Below, one piece after another: positions 35,706 through 47,096 of a stretch of DNA of 64,000 nucleotides (positions are counted from its first letter, which is position 1; every line of letters begins with the position of its first letter). The stretch spans positions 21,890,302 through 21,954,301 of the forward strand of contig NC_045143.1 of the NCBI RefSeq assembly GCF_008831285.2. Direction: 5' to 3'. The position numbers were made by a program, and so were the translations under genes. The notes beneath the pieces were generated by a model. The model was not told where the DNA came from. It did no database searches and saw only the letters and a list, made by a program, of their open reading frames with translations. Origin of the DNA: Nymphaea colorata (taxonomy: Eukaryota; Streptophyta; Magnoliopsida; Nymphaeales; Nymphaeaceae).

Positions 35706-35996
35706 TTGCCGATTCCTCCATCTACAAAGCCCCAAGAGCAGCCGATTTCCTTCACATTAGAATTGTACCATCAATCTATGGAATTCATGAACTCTAGAAC
35801 ACCAAAAATCAATCTTGCAGGAATGTTAGGGTCACCCGTTGTTTGTCTGGCCTCCTTTCAAGTATGGATAATTGATATCAGAGCTATACATCATATTACC
35901 AATTCTTTGTCTAACATCGTTTCTCCTTCTTTAGCTCAATATAGTCCTGTTAAACTTTCTAAGGGCTCTACTACTCCAGTTACTCATGTTGGTTAG
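35706..35996 (+). pseudogene. copia protease region, active site altered
   Basis: The segment around WIIDIRAIHHIT (catalytic Asp at 35874-35876) matches the retroviral-type aspartic protease of copia elements. The usual D-S/T-G triad is not intact: the residues after Asp are Ile-Arg. The frame ends in a stop at 35994-35996. Confidence 0.75.
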
Positions 35997-36121
35997 TTCT
36001 GTTTAAAATTTTCTATTGTATTGCATCATGTCTTATGTGTTCTCTCCTTTTCTTTTAACCTTATATATGTGCCTAAGTTGGTTGCTGAAAACAATTGTCG
36101 TGTTATCTTTGATAATCACTC

Positions 36122-37115
36122 TTGTATTATTTAGGACCGACACTCGATGAGGACGATTGGGAAGGTAGAATGGAAAATGACTTGTATGTCCTTAAAAATG
36201 AAGAACCACGCGCTGCTGGAGCCTTGTTGAACCAATCTACTCTATGGTATGTTAGACTCGGTCACCCTTCATTTTTCCGCCTAAAGTCATTATTTAATTT
36301 CATTGATTCTTCTCATGAAAATGAACGTTGCTCCATATGTTATCTTGGCCAACAAACTCGTTTACCTTTTCCTAATAGTTCAATATCTACCACTATTATA
36401 TTTCAATTGATTCATTGTGGTATTTGGGAAGGTTATCAAACACCTTCACTATCTTGTGCACGTTAATTTCTCACTATTGTGGATGATTTTTCATGTTGCA
36501 CGTGGATTTTTCTTATGCATTGTAAATCTGAAACATTCTTTTATATTCAAAAATTCATTAATCTTGTGGAAAGTCAATTTCAATCCTTTATTAAAAAAAA
36601 ATCCATAGTGATAATGGAGTTGAATTTTTTTTTCTATAAATATGAATAATCTTTTACACCATAAGGGCATTGAGCGTCAACATTCTTGCGTTTCCACACC
36701 CCAGTAAAATGGAGTGGTTGAAAGTAAACACAAAGATCTCTTAAATATTGCTTGCGCATTTCTTTTCCAGGCATGCTTGCCTATAAAATTTTGGGGGGAA
36801 TGTGTTTTAACTGCTGCTTATTTAATCAATTATTTGCCTACTCATCCTGTACAAGAAAAAACTCCTTATGAGGTTCTTTATAGACAACCTCCCAAATATG
36901 ACCACATTCGTGTTTTTGGTTGCTTGTGTTATGCTTACAACATTAGCAAAATTCACAAATTTGACTCACGTTCAAGCAAATGTGCTTTTGATGGATACCC
37001 CTTTGGTCAAATTATTATAAACTCTATGACCTTGACACTCATGAAGTTCTCACTAGTCGAGATATTAAGTTTTAGAAAATATTTTTCCTTTTCAAAACCA
37101 CAAAGACCAAGATAA
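36122..37115 (+). pseudogene. copia integrase region, broken
   Basis: It begins with the pre-integrase zinc domain (LWYVRLGHPS, later CSICYLGQQTRLPFP). The first zinc-binding His is replaced by Tyr. The catalytic core and C-terminal part follow in several frames, ending with VLTAAYLINYLPTHPVQEKT and FGCLCYA, typical of copia integrase. A stop lies before NGVVESKHKDLL. Confidence 0.8.
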
Positions 37116-37559
37116 TGGTGTTGCTATACCTCCTCCATCTCAAGAATCACTTGAATATGAATACCAAAATCATGCACCTGCCCCCAACCTATCCAACCAC
37201 CATCATCTCTACCGACGCCCACACCACAACCACCATCTCCATCATCGGATCACCTCCCATCCCAATCATCGGATCACCTTTCATCCCACACCTTTGAAAC
37301 TATAACTACCAACATTGATACCTCTTTCATTGAACCTCCATTACGGTGATCAACTAGACAACATGTTCTACCTTCACGTCTTAAGGACTATCAATGTCAT
37401 TCCATTGCTCAACTCACATCATTTGAGTAGAAGTCGAAACCTGTGCGACCCAAAGGAACAAGATACCCTATGAGTCACTACCTTCATCCACACAAGTTTT
37501 CCTCTAACTATCAGGTTTACCTCTATTTTAAATCACCATGAGCTATCAACTTTTCAAAA

Positions 37560-38412
37560 AGCAATGCAACATCAAGAATGAAGAGATGCTATGGCCATTG
37601 AACTTTGGGCATTAGAAGCCAACTCAACTTGGGACGTGGTTTTTCTTTTACCAGGTAAACATCCTTTCGGCTGCCGATGGGTATATAGGATAAAATATCA
37701 TGCAGATGCCTTGTTGTTAAGGGGTATACCTAGATGGAAGGCATTGACTACACAAAGGCTTTTTCTCAAGTCGCCAACATCACCACCATTCAATATCTTT
37801 TATCTATTGCAGCCATCAAAGGTTGGAATCTTTTTCAAGTTGATGTCAACAATGCTTTCTTCCATGGTGATCTACATGAAGAAGTCTACATGACTCTTCC
37901 TCTCGGATTTACCCGATACGAGGAGAATAAGGCATGTCAGTTAGAAAAATCCTTATATAGTCTCAAACAGTCATCTCACAATTGGTTTTTTAAATGAGCA
38001 AAGAGTCTCAAAAAACTTGGCTTCTCTCAATCTAAGGCAGATTATTCCTTGCTTTTCAATATCAATAAATAGGGCAGTGTATTCATCATTGTGTATGTTG
38101 ATGACATAATCATCACAGGAGACAATCGTGATGCCATCGAAAAGTTGAAAGTCATCATCAATGGTAAATTTTAGTTGAAAGATTTGGGAGAATTGAAATA
38201 TTTTTTTGAGCATTGAAGTAGCTCGATCCAAGAAAGGGATCTTTTTATCCCAAAAGAAGTACATGCTGGATGTCCTACATGAAACCGGATACAGTGGTGT
38301 CAAACCTAGTGAAACACCCATGGAACAACATTTAAAATTTGATTATGAAAAGGGACAACCATTAAAAGATCACACATTTTTTAGAAAAATAATCGGTCGT
38401 TTGGTCTACTAA
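37560..38412 (+). pseudogene. copia reverse transcriptase, interrupted
   Basis: Recognisable blocks are WVYRIKYHADA, GWNLFQVDVNNAFFHGDLHE, KSLYSLKQSSHNWF and the catalytic YVDD at 38094-38105. In-frame stops fall after NWFFK and before YVDD, and a frame change follows the YVDD block. Confidence 0.88.
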
Positions 38413-38491
38413 CCATTACACGACCTGATATTTTGTACAACGTTTACATGTTGAGTCAGCTCATGTTGCAGTAGGCAACTTTCAGGATTCT

Positions 38492-39031
38492 TTGCTACAT
38501 CAAGCCACAACTGGTTATGGGGTTCTTTTGTCATCCCTTAGTGACATCTTGACCAAAGCTTTTTGCGATTCTGATTGGGCATCTTGCCCGATGACAAGGA
38601 GGTCCACTTTAGGCTTTTGCATTTTCATTGGAGAGAGCCAAATATCATGGAAAGGTAAGAAACAAACAATTGTTTCAAGGTCTTCAGCAGAAGCCAAATA
38701 TAGAGCAATGGCATTGACCCCTTACAAGATGACTTGGATAAGGTACAATCTTAATGACATTGGAATTGCTCACCACCAACCAATGGAATTGCATTGTGAC
38801 AATCAAATAACAATCCACATTTTTGCAAATCCAGTGTTTCATGAAAGAACTAAACATATAGAAATTGATTGCCATGTTGTTTCAGAAAAGATTCAAGGCA
38901 AGGTGATTTGTGCTAACCAAATAGATACTGAAAATCAAATTGCACACATATTTACAAAGGTGTTGGGAAAGGACTCGTTTGTCAAATTCAAATGCAAGTT
39001 GGGTCTCCTTGATCGTGGAGCACCAACTTGA
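38492..39031 (+). CDS. copia RNase H domain, open to its stop
   Basis: About 180 codons without interruption. Seen in order are CDSDWASCPMTRRSTLGFCIF, ISWKGKKQTIVSRSSAEAKY, LHCDNQ and ERTKHIEIDCH, which include the acidic catalytic positions of copia RNase H. The frame ends seven bases before the polypurine tract. It is the best preserved part of the element, though it would be made only as part of a polyprotein that no longer exists. Confidence 0.85.
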   Translation: MLHQATTGYGVLLSSLSDILTKAFCDSDWASCPMTRRSTLGFCIFIGESQISWKGKKQTIVSRSSAEAKYRAMALTPYKMTWIRYNLNDIGIAHHQPMELHCDNQITIHIFANPVFHERTKHIEIDCHVVSEKIQGKVICANQIDTENQIAHIFTKVLGKDSFVKFKCKLGLLDRGAPT

Positions 39032-39038
39032 GGGGGAG
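39030..39038 (+). other. Polypurine tract
   Basis: GAGGGGGAG immediately 5' of the 3' LTR, the plus-strand priming site of LTR retrotransposons. Confidence 0.85.
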
Positions 39039-39258
39039 TGTTGGACGTTGCAAATATGTACAAATTAGGAAATCATATAATATGAGGAATCATTGTAATG
39101 ATAACTTTATTTTTGGTAAGCTGTTGTATTTGCGTGAAGTCAGGGATATGAACGTTACTGGTTCTTATCCTCCAACATTTTAAAGCCTTATATTGTTCAT
39201 AGAAAAGTAATGAAATCGTATTGCTTCCTTCCCTGTTTTCTCTTATCGCACATTATCG
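39039..39258 (+). repeat. 3' LTR of the copia element
   Basis: Begins TGTTGGACGTTGC and ends ATTATCG, with its final A changed to G. TCTAG at 39259-39263 is the right target-site copy. Confidence 0.88.
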
Positions 39259-39263
39259 TCTAG

Positions 39264-39972
39264 TGCCCCTTATTTCTTGGGGTTTATCTTCCTCTTTCTC
39301 TCTCGCTCTCAGTCTCTCTCACTCACTCACTCTCTCTCTCTCTCTCTCTCATGTGTGCTCTCTCTCTTTTTCTCTGGTTGCTTTGGCCCTCCCATGGCCA
39401 ATGCACTTGATTTGGTTTACATTTTTTGCTGTTGTCTGTCAGCCCTGGCCATGGCTGATGCACTGCCATTGCATCTTTTTTTTTTCTTTTGCTGAAGGAG
39501 ATGCCCTCTAACAACCTTTTTGCTTGTGTCCATTTTATGCATCAATGCATCAAGAAAACCCTTTTTTCTTAATGGGTGAACTAGTGCGCATGGTTGAGAT
39601 GTCATTGCTTTTTCATCTTTTTTTTGTCGTCCTTTTAACAGTAGATTAATCTCTGACAATATTTGGGAAGCATGATTGAAGCCGAGTGTCTATTGCTCTC
39701 TTGATTAGTTGGTGATGCCTTTTTCTTTTTGCAAATGAATAAATTGCCATTTTAATTTTTATGAGAACAAAAGATTCATTGCTGTTATGGTTAGTAAAGA
39801 AGCATTTATTCGGGGGACTAAAAAGGGCTGCTATACCTTTGACTTGTTATTGAATGCTTGACATTAAACTCAACTGGTTGCTTTTGTTGAGTGATATTCT
39901 TTTTGTTTTCAGTTTTCTTGCCACCATCATATGCTTAGGTTTTCATACGGTTTTAGGTGACCTAATTGTTCC
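39264..39972. other. CT-rich leader-like stretch and following DNA
   Basis: 39290-39380 is a (TC)n-rich run similar in character to 34330-34450 on the other side of the retrotransposon. The words CATGGCCAATGCAC and CATGGCTGATGCAC occur at 39393 and 39449; a related CATGGCCGATGCAC recurs at 50691. No coding region recognised. Confidence 0.35.
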
Positions 39973-40170
39973 TTGAACTTGCTAAGTCTTTTGAAGCATG
40001 CATTTCTTGAATCTGTGCCTTATTCATATTTGGATTTTGGAGACAAGAATATTGCTGCAGCTCCAGTTAGCTTTGTTGATCCACTTGCATTTAAGCCATC
40101 CCTTTGTCTCCTTCATGCTGCTAGTTATCTTTCACATAAATTGGAGAAATTTCATGTTGACAGCTACTGA
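39973..40170 (+). other. Exon-like ORF, protein family not recognised
   Basis: An open frame with stops on both sides reads HAFLESVPYSYLDFGDKNIA, then APVSFVDPLAFKPSLCLLHA, then SYLSHKLEKFH. The balanced composition (Pro, Asp, Tyr, Cys, His) contrasts with random translations of surrounding DNA and looks like a conserved soluble or lumenal domain. There is no credible ATG, so it would be an internal or terminal exon. The surrounding 40.2-41.0 kb has mRNA-like codon composition but many stops. Confidence 0.35.
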
Positions 40171-41880
40171 ACTTTTATTAGCATCCTTTACTTTACAAAT
40201 ATAAGGCAACCAGTGTAGCCCATATTGGACGTGTGATGTGTCACCTAAGAATCAGAAGTGCTGTTAGGGATTTTCCACATTGAACTTCTATTTGTTATTT
40301 ATGCACAGCCTTGAAGAATCATTTTGGTGTTCTCTTATGTAATTACTTGTGAATGTTTATCTGTGATGCTGTTGCTGCTATGAGAACCAAATGTAGCATA
40401 ATTTTGTGCTTTGTTCATGGACTATCAAGGTTTTCAATGAAGTATTAATCCATTTGTCCAATGTAGCAAGCTCAATTGCTTTGGTATGAAGAGTAACAAT
40501 GAAGTGCTAAATTGGCTTTGTTGTTTTGCTTACCTTTGTTCTACTACTGGGATAGGATCCCATGCTTGTAAATAGAGTGTCATGTGCTTGGATGCCTTTG
40601 GTTTGTATTTTAGGCTTTGTGGTCATGCTTAAAATGAAGCTGCCATAAGAGTTTGTCTGTTTTTCTTTTATTGGTGACTTTATCTTTGGACTATTGATAT
40701 CTTAAGGTTGGGTTGTTATTTCAGCAAGAACAGTGACTCATGAAGAAGGCAACACGAACTATGCTCACTTGAACCTTATGAACTCATATGATAAAAGATG
40801 TTGAGCTACATGACCTGGGGATTATTTTAGAGATCCACCCCATCAATGGCTGATGCAACCTAGAAGAGAGGAACTAGACTTGATCCCATCAATGGCTGCA
40901 TATACAAATCAAGGTCTTTCTCATTATGTACTTCACAAAGTGAAGTTTTGATATAGAATACTTGGCTTTCTATTTATTCTGCAGAGTTGAAGGTTTAACC
41001 TTAAAGCTTGTGAGTCTTATGGCATAAAAAGCAATCCTTAAATAGGAAAATATGTCTATCACCTATGTATTTTTTTTTAAGAAACAAAAGCAATACCAAT
41101 GCAAAATGTCACTGCTATAAATGTATACTTGTAAATGTAAATTTTTGAGATCAACACTAATAATCCTTCCGTTAAAAAAATAAATCATGATCATGATTAG
41201 ATTCATTTTAGGTGCTGACTTGATGCAAAGGTGTGGGGAACTGCATACTCATTAACCTACATGATTATAAAAACAAATAACTATACTTAATGACATTATT
41301 TTTTTCTGAAAAATCATAAATTCACATTATAATTTCTTAGCTCCATTTCCAACTCCAGCTTGAGTGTACGAGCTCATTTTCAACACCTCCACTGTTTCAT
41401 GGCAAACTAATTCTAATTATCAGTCAGTAGAGGAAAGACCATCTATGAACACATGAAATTTTCACGAGCATAAATAACCATTTTACCCCTCATCATGACA
41501 CTTCTAAATTGATTTTCAAAAATCAAATTTCAAGGAATTACATTTCATTCCACTGTTGAGCACCTAAACCTAGATCACCTAGGTCACCCAATCCAAAAAT
41601 TATCATTGTACCGTTCCATCCTATCATATTGACTTATCTTTGACTTGTCTAAAATTTGAACAATTATGTCATTTCTGACCTTTACATGACCTCAAGAGTT
41701 GTTAGAGTAAATTCACTAGGGTTATCTCCACTCAAAGTGAGCTCACTCTAGCTCAACCAGCAAACTGAAACCAAGCACCTGCCAGCACCAAGTCCATGTT
41801 AATCCAAACCAAGCTGAACACAAGCTCTTCCCACTGTGTGCAAAGTATTTCCTCAATCCCTTTCAGTTTTGGAGACCTTG
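40171..41880. other. Unassigned sequence
   Basis: No ORF above 60 codons with recognisable content and no element termini. Could be intronic to whatever gene the 39973-40170 ORF belonged to. Confidence 0.35.
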
Positions 41881-42222
41881 GAGCTCTTTCTCTCACATGT
41901 TTTTAGGTGTTTGAGCTGAATTTAAGCTCAACCAGATAGAGTGAGCTCAATCCAAGTTAAGATCATGTTTATCAAGTATATATCAATCTTCCTTTAGTTT
42001 AGTTTGAGTTTACTCATCTTAGTTTGAGTTCAATTCAGTTTAGAGTTCTTTCTCTCTCATGTTCTTAGGGGTTTGAGCTGAAGTTGAGTTCAACCTAATA
42101 GAGTTAGCTGAAACCAAGCTAGGATCATGTTTATCATGTATGAACTAGTCTTCCTTAGTTTGGTTTGAGTTTATTCCTCTCATTCGAGTTCAATTTGGCA
42201 TCAAAGTTTTTAGAGCTCATTT
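41881..42222 (+). repeat. Tandem duplication with 162-bp period
   Basis: Copy 1 (41881-42042) and copy 2 (42043 to about 42222) share GAG.TCTTTCTCTC.CATGTT, TTTGAGCTGAA, ATCATGTTTATCA.GTAT and CTTCCTT.AGTTTGGTTTGAG words, with moderate divergence. Confidence 0.75.
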
Positions 42223-44715
42223 CTAATACTCACTACACTTTGTAAACTCATTGATCTCAATTTAACATAATTATATCAACTTTTTTCTGATCTTTCAACA
42301 TATCCTTACAAACAAGTGGCTTATCCAAGCAGCCTTAGCTCCACCAATAAAAATTCTAGTAAAAATCAAATGTTATATCACTCCTCGGTTTTCCTTTATA
42401 AATACGAAGTTTATGGCTTGGTAAAAATTTCACTTTGATTTTTAGAACAATTTGAGAGGAATTTTTTAGCAAGATTTTACCCAAAGCTGATCTAGGAGTA
42501 GGTCCATAGGTCAGTTCTATGAGATAAAGAAAACTCATCTAGAACTCTAAAATTACACATAGGGGTAAAACAATCATTTTATTTTTGAGCCATATTCTTC
42601 TGCATAAAATAAGGCTTAGACCATATATACATTGGTTTATGGATTTTTTTGATTTCTAGAACCTTGGTTCAAACCGTGTTTCAACAAAAATCACACAAAG
42701 GGGTACTTTGATCACTTACCACTATGCACATATTTGCCATAAACTCTAGCTTAGGATGCATATGAACCTAAGTTAGCTTTCATATAAATTCACATGGATC
42801 TAGTAGGCCTTAGCCCAGGCTTAGCCTACCCCAGGCTTAGCCTACCCCAATGTCTCACTAAATCAAAGTTTTCCAAAAACAGCACTGTTTGCATCCCACC
42901 CCTTTCTCAAAGGGGGTCAAAATGCGAATCAGCAAATTTTTTTTAAAATTGAGGGTTTTGAGGAAAAAAAATTTTAAGAGAAAGGGATCCGCCGTGGGTA
43001 CGAGGTCCAACCATTCCTGATGCTTTTAACAGGGGTAATTGGACCAAGAACTAAGGATTACTTGGATCATGTATGAGTTATTGATGCAAATCCTATATGC
43101 TTATGCATTGAGGTTTTTGGATTCAAGAACCAAAGCGATTTGTTAGATTCAATAACCAAAGTTCATTTTCAAGAAGTGATTTGAACTTGTTTTCAAAGTG
43201 AATTCCTTTTGAAGATCGAAGGGTTTTTAAATTGATTTAAAAACCATTGTTTTGGTGTCATTAGATTTGAAATCCACAATTCTTATAAATTTTGAAGATT
43301 TGAGATTGAGTTCTTTGTTCTGAACTCAATATGATTCATGAGTTGAAACGATGATCATCTTATAATCAACTTTTGGGAAAATAGCTAAGTTTCCTTAGCA
43401 AACAAAATTGATTTTGAGTTCTTCTTTTGCCAAATCGTGTGATTTGGTTAGGTAGAGTTCATTCTTTTGATAGAACATATGTTCCAAATTGTTAGAATAC
43501 ATATTGTTTTCTAAACATATTTTGGCCAAGATTATGAATTCATTGCTTGTGTTTTTTTTAATTAACTGAAGTTTACAAATTCTTGTTGCAATATGACTTG
43601 ATTACTTTTTGCAACTCAAATTTGAATCACTTAATTTCTTGAGAATGTGCATGTAGTGCTATTGGTTTTAAGTGAAAGTGAATGCATGAAATAGAAAGGA
43701 AAACTATATGAGACATTCATCCTTCTTTCTCTCATAATCTCTCAAAATTCATTCATATAAAACATTTATTCTCCACTCTTTCATAATTTCTCAACGTCCA
43801 TTCATTGTAATTACATGTCATACAATCTACACATAAAGATTGATTTTAATTAAAATGTAGAACTTTCTCTAAATGTGCTTATTATATTATTAAGCACATG
43901 AATTAGAGATGCAGTCCACAAGCTTGAGTAATGGATAAGAAACTCAAAACAATTAAGGATTAGGCAAATGAGGATGAAATAAAACTTTAAAATATAGAAA
44001 AAACATGGATATCATCCTTTTTCCTCAAAATTGTTATAAAAATCAGATTTTATTCTGATTTAAATGGATTAAAATTAAAATATTCATTCTAAGAGTGTTT
44101 GACTTGTCATATGAACTAAACATCCAAGTTAGCAAAAATCATGTGCCATATATTGTCATTCAGGTCATGGAGTTCTAAGAACCTTTCTTTCTCTTCAAGA
44201 TCAAACAAAATTTCAAATTCTTATCCTAAAAGATCCATTCATTTCTTGGACTATGAAAACACTTTTGATCTTGTTCTTTAAGGGATACCAAAATTAGGGT
44301 TTTTGAAATGTGATCATACATTGTTTTTGAGACTCAATCAATCACATGTAAGTCTGAAAATTGGTGAACGAAATCAGAAATTTCTAAAAGGCTTTTAGAA
44401 AGCCGATTAGGTAGGAGTAGAACCTTTTTATTGTTCTTTAAAACCTAGCCACTTTGTGGCTGAAAATTGACATTGCAAATATATAAAGTTTGACATTCTT
44501 AAGCTAATTCCAATAAAACATAGTATGATTTCAACAACTTACATACACCTTATGTATGGATTGCTGAAATTAAACAAATTTTAAGATGAAATGAAAGTGA
44601 TTTCATAACTTTGTATTATGAAAATCAATAAAAATGATCCATTTTCTTAAAAACTAGTTTGAAAACGTGTTCCAACCTGATTTAAGAGAGGAAAATGATT
44701 TTTACCAAGAGCTTG

Positions 44716-44718
44716 TAT

Positions 44719-44759
<41 letters not shown>
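44716..44759. repeat. (CA)n(TA)n microsatellite
   Basis: About 26 bases of CA followed by about 17 bases of TA. Confidence 0.95.
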
Positions 44760-45743
44760 ACAATATATATACATATACGTACCTTACTCTTCAAAATGAA
44801 ATTTTATCAAGGGACCACATAACTCATGAATCATGATGATTCATAGCTGATTTCTTTTAAGTAGGAAGATTGAAAACTTGTTTCAAATCTCCCCTACTAC
44901 CTTTGATCAATTAAAAAAACATGAAACAAAATAACTTTAAATAGAAAAAGATGAATGAATGCTCAAGTTAGTCCATCCTTAATTTCGCCATACAAAGGTG
45001 GATTACATGCATGCGAATGCATCCATCCTTATATGACTTTTTCGTCATATATATTGCAGTAGAATTACTCTCTCACCGTGGCTTTTTCTGATGGTGGGGA
45101 GTTCAAAATAGCTTTTAAGTTGGTTGTTTTGAAAGGAACGTGACCTTGGGGCCCTTTCTAAAATTTGATTCATGGGTTTGTCTTTTAGAAAAACCGCCTT
45201 ATGCATGCATTATGCATTAACATGTACATTTGATCATAGGTTCTTCCTAGCTGGACATCATTCTCAGCTATAAAATAAATAAAAATAAACCCTTCCCACA
45301 AATTTCTGAAATTAAAATGAAAACAAGAAGCTAAAGTAGACGAGAAATTAGTTAAAATTACCTACCTTGTGGTCGGTCTTGATGCTTGATCTTCTTCTTC
45401 ACTTGTTTTCTAAATCGAGCAATCGTAAGCAAGAATCCAAGCTTGGATTTGAGCTTACCAAAGCTAGAATAAGAATAACTTACTTGCTGGAATTTGTAGT
45501 GGAAAAAAGAGAGCTTCTCTCCACAAAAATCCTAAGTAAGGGTTCACTTAAGCGCCCACACTTAGCAAACCCGATAGAGAGAATAGAGGAAATGAAAAAG
45601 AAAATGAGAGAGAGGGGGGAAAAAGGCTTGGACGAATCTTCTTTCTCCTCCTTGGCTTCTCCCTCCTAGCTCCTTGGCTGCAGCAACTTGGTGAAATACT
45701 CAAAAATTTCATCCCCACCCCTTCCTTGGTGGCCAAAGGGAGA

Positions 45744-45751
45744 CTTATATA
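45744..45751 (-). promoter_or_regulatory. TATA box of the minus-strand LTR-like block
   Basis: TATATAAG on minus in the context CTCTATATAAGTCTCCC. The downstream sequence is leader-like. No gene product is associated. Confidence 0.45.
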
Positions 45752-47096
45752 GAGGAGGAGATGAGTTTAACCACCTTCTTTAATTTTTCTTGAAAGATTA
45801 ATCAAGGCATAGGGAGATGGAAAATGAATTAAATGAGTTTTTAATGGCTCTATTTAATCATTCTTATGCCATTTTACACGAGCTAGGTGGGTTGGGTTAG
45901 GTTTGGTCAACCTTGGTTCATACCGAGCTGACCAACTTTGACTAAAATTTTGGACGAAAATGACCTTGCACAGGGTTTTGCCTTATTTTGTGCCATTTAT
46001 TTATTTTTTATTTGAAATGAAGCTTGTTAGGTTAAAACCTAGTTGCTAAGCTCCAATTGCTATTGAATTATGATAATTCAATTTAATTTGAATAAAATTT
46101 GAAAATTTTATCAAATTTGGTTCGAAAAGGGTATTTTCGTCCAAAACTTGATTGAAAATAGATTTCAATTGAATTAAACTTTGGTTTGAAAAATTGAATT
46201 TTAATTTGATATTTAATTTATATTTGACAAATGCAAATGTATATGTGCCTTTTATAAACTAATTTTAGGCTTTGTAATCTCAATTTGATCATAGAAGGTC
46301 AAAATTACTTAGATTGGTCAATTTTGACCAATTGACCAAAGTCAAAGCCCATTTGCGAGTAGTTTGACTTTGTTTGAGGTAATTTGATGAATTTAAGCTA
46401 AGAAAACTCTTAATTGAGCTAAATTGTACTTTGTCAAAGTGGGCTTGATTTGGTCAAAGTTTATTTTAGTTTATTAATTGGATCGTGAGACAGACCTACC
46501 TTTTTGGCCAAGCTGAGCATAAGATTTGGGTGCAATAGGGTCGAACCTACTTGAATTAAGTGGGTTTGACCAGCCTAATTATTGCTTTTTCGAAAATTGA
46601 CCCATCTTTAAAGAGGACCTAGTTAAAGAAGAGAGAGATGCATAATTATTTCTCTTTTCCTAGGTTTCTAATTATGATATCATTCATTTATGATCGAAAA
46701 TGATTTTTTCATTTTATTGAGAATATATATATATATATATATATTTTCTTAAAATGAGGTGTGTGACCCCTGGGGGGCTCTTGACCACACGGGCTAGGTG
46801 GGGCCCACACGTGGGTCCCACCTAGCAATTTAGACTAATTGAGATCCAATTCTCCGATTTAAGTCAAAATGTGAATTTCACAATTGGATTTGGATGTCAA
46901 ATCCTAATTTGAACACAGTTTGGATTCGTAATCCTGCATTGGGCTTTGTGTCATGAGTCAAATTCATGATTTGAATCCAAATTGTGTTTAGATTCGAAAT
47001 TGGCTTTGCAATTGCATTTTACATTTTTTTTTGCATAAAATTTTGACATTGCTTTAATTTTAATGTGAAAAAATTTGGGGTGTTAACAAGCACCGA

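Larger units (their letters stand above)
34551..39258 (+). mobile_element. Ty1/copia LTR retrotransposon, full length but inactive
   Basis: The element has LTRs of 226 and 220 bp, a primer-binding site, a polypurine tract and target copies TTTAG/TCTAG. Domains run in copia order: gag, zinc knuckle, protease, integrase, reverse transcriptase, RNase H. Frameshifts and stops lie in gag, protease, integrase and RT, so no polyprotein can be made. LTRs differ at roughly one position in ten plus a 6-bp indel, so the insertion is old. Confidence 0.93.
42985..47088 (-). mobile_element. LTR-like block (long solo LTR or non-coding retroelement), minus strand
   Basis: Reading on minus from 47088 it begins TGTTAACACCCCAAATTTTT, a common start of plant Gypsy-type LTRs. 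It carries a TATA box at 45751-45744 followed by a leader-like stretch with donor-like sites near 45360 and 45475, and ends near a motif (42997-43053) that recurs on plus at 49575-49631. There are no gag/pol ORFs. The extent and whether it is one LTR are inference. Confidence 0.4.

Noticed and set aside
39297-39355. Coding ORFs across the (TC)n run after the copia element
   Set aside because: Ser-Leu repeat strings from a simple repeat, open in more than one frame.
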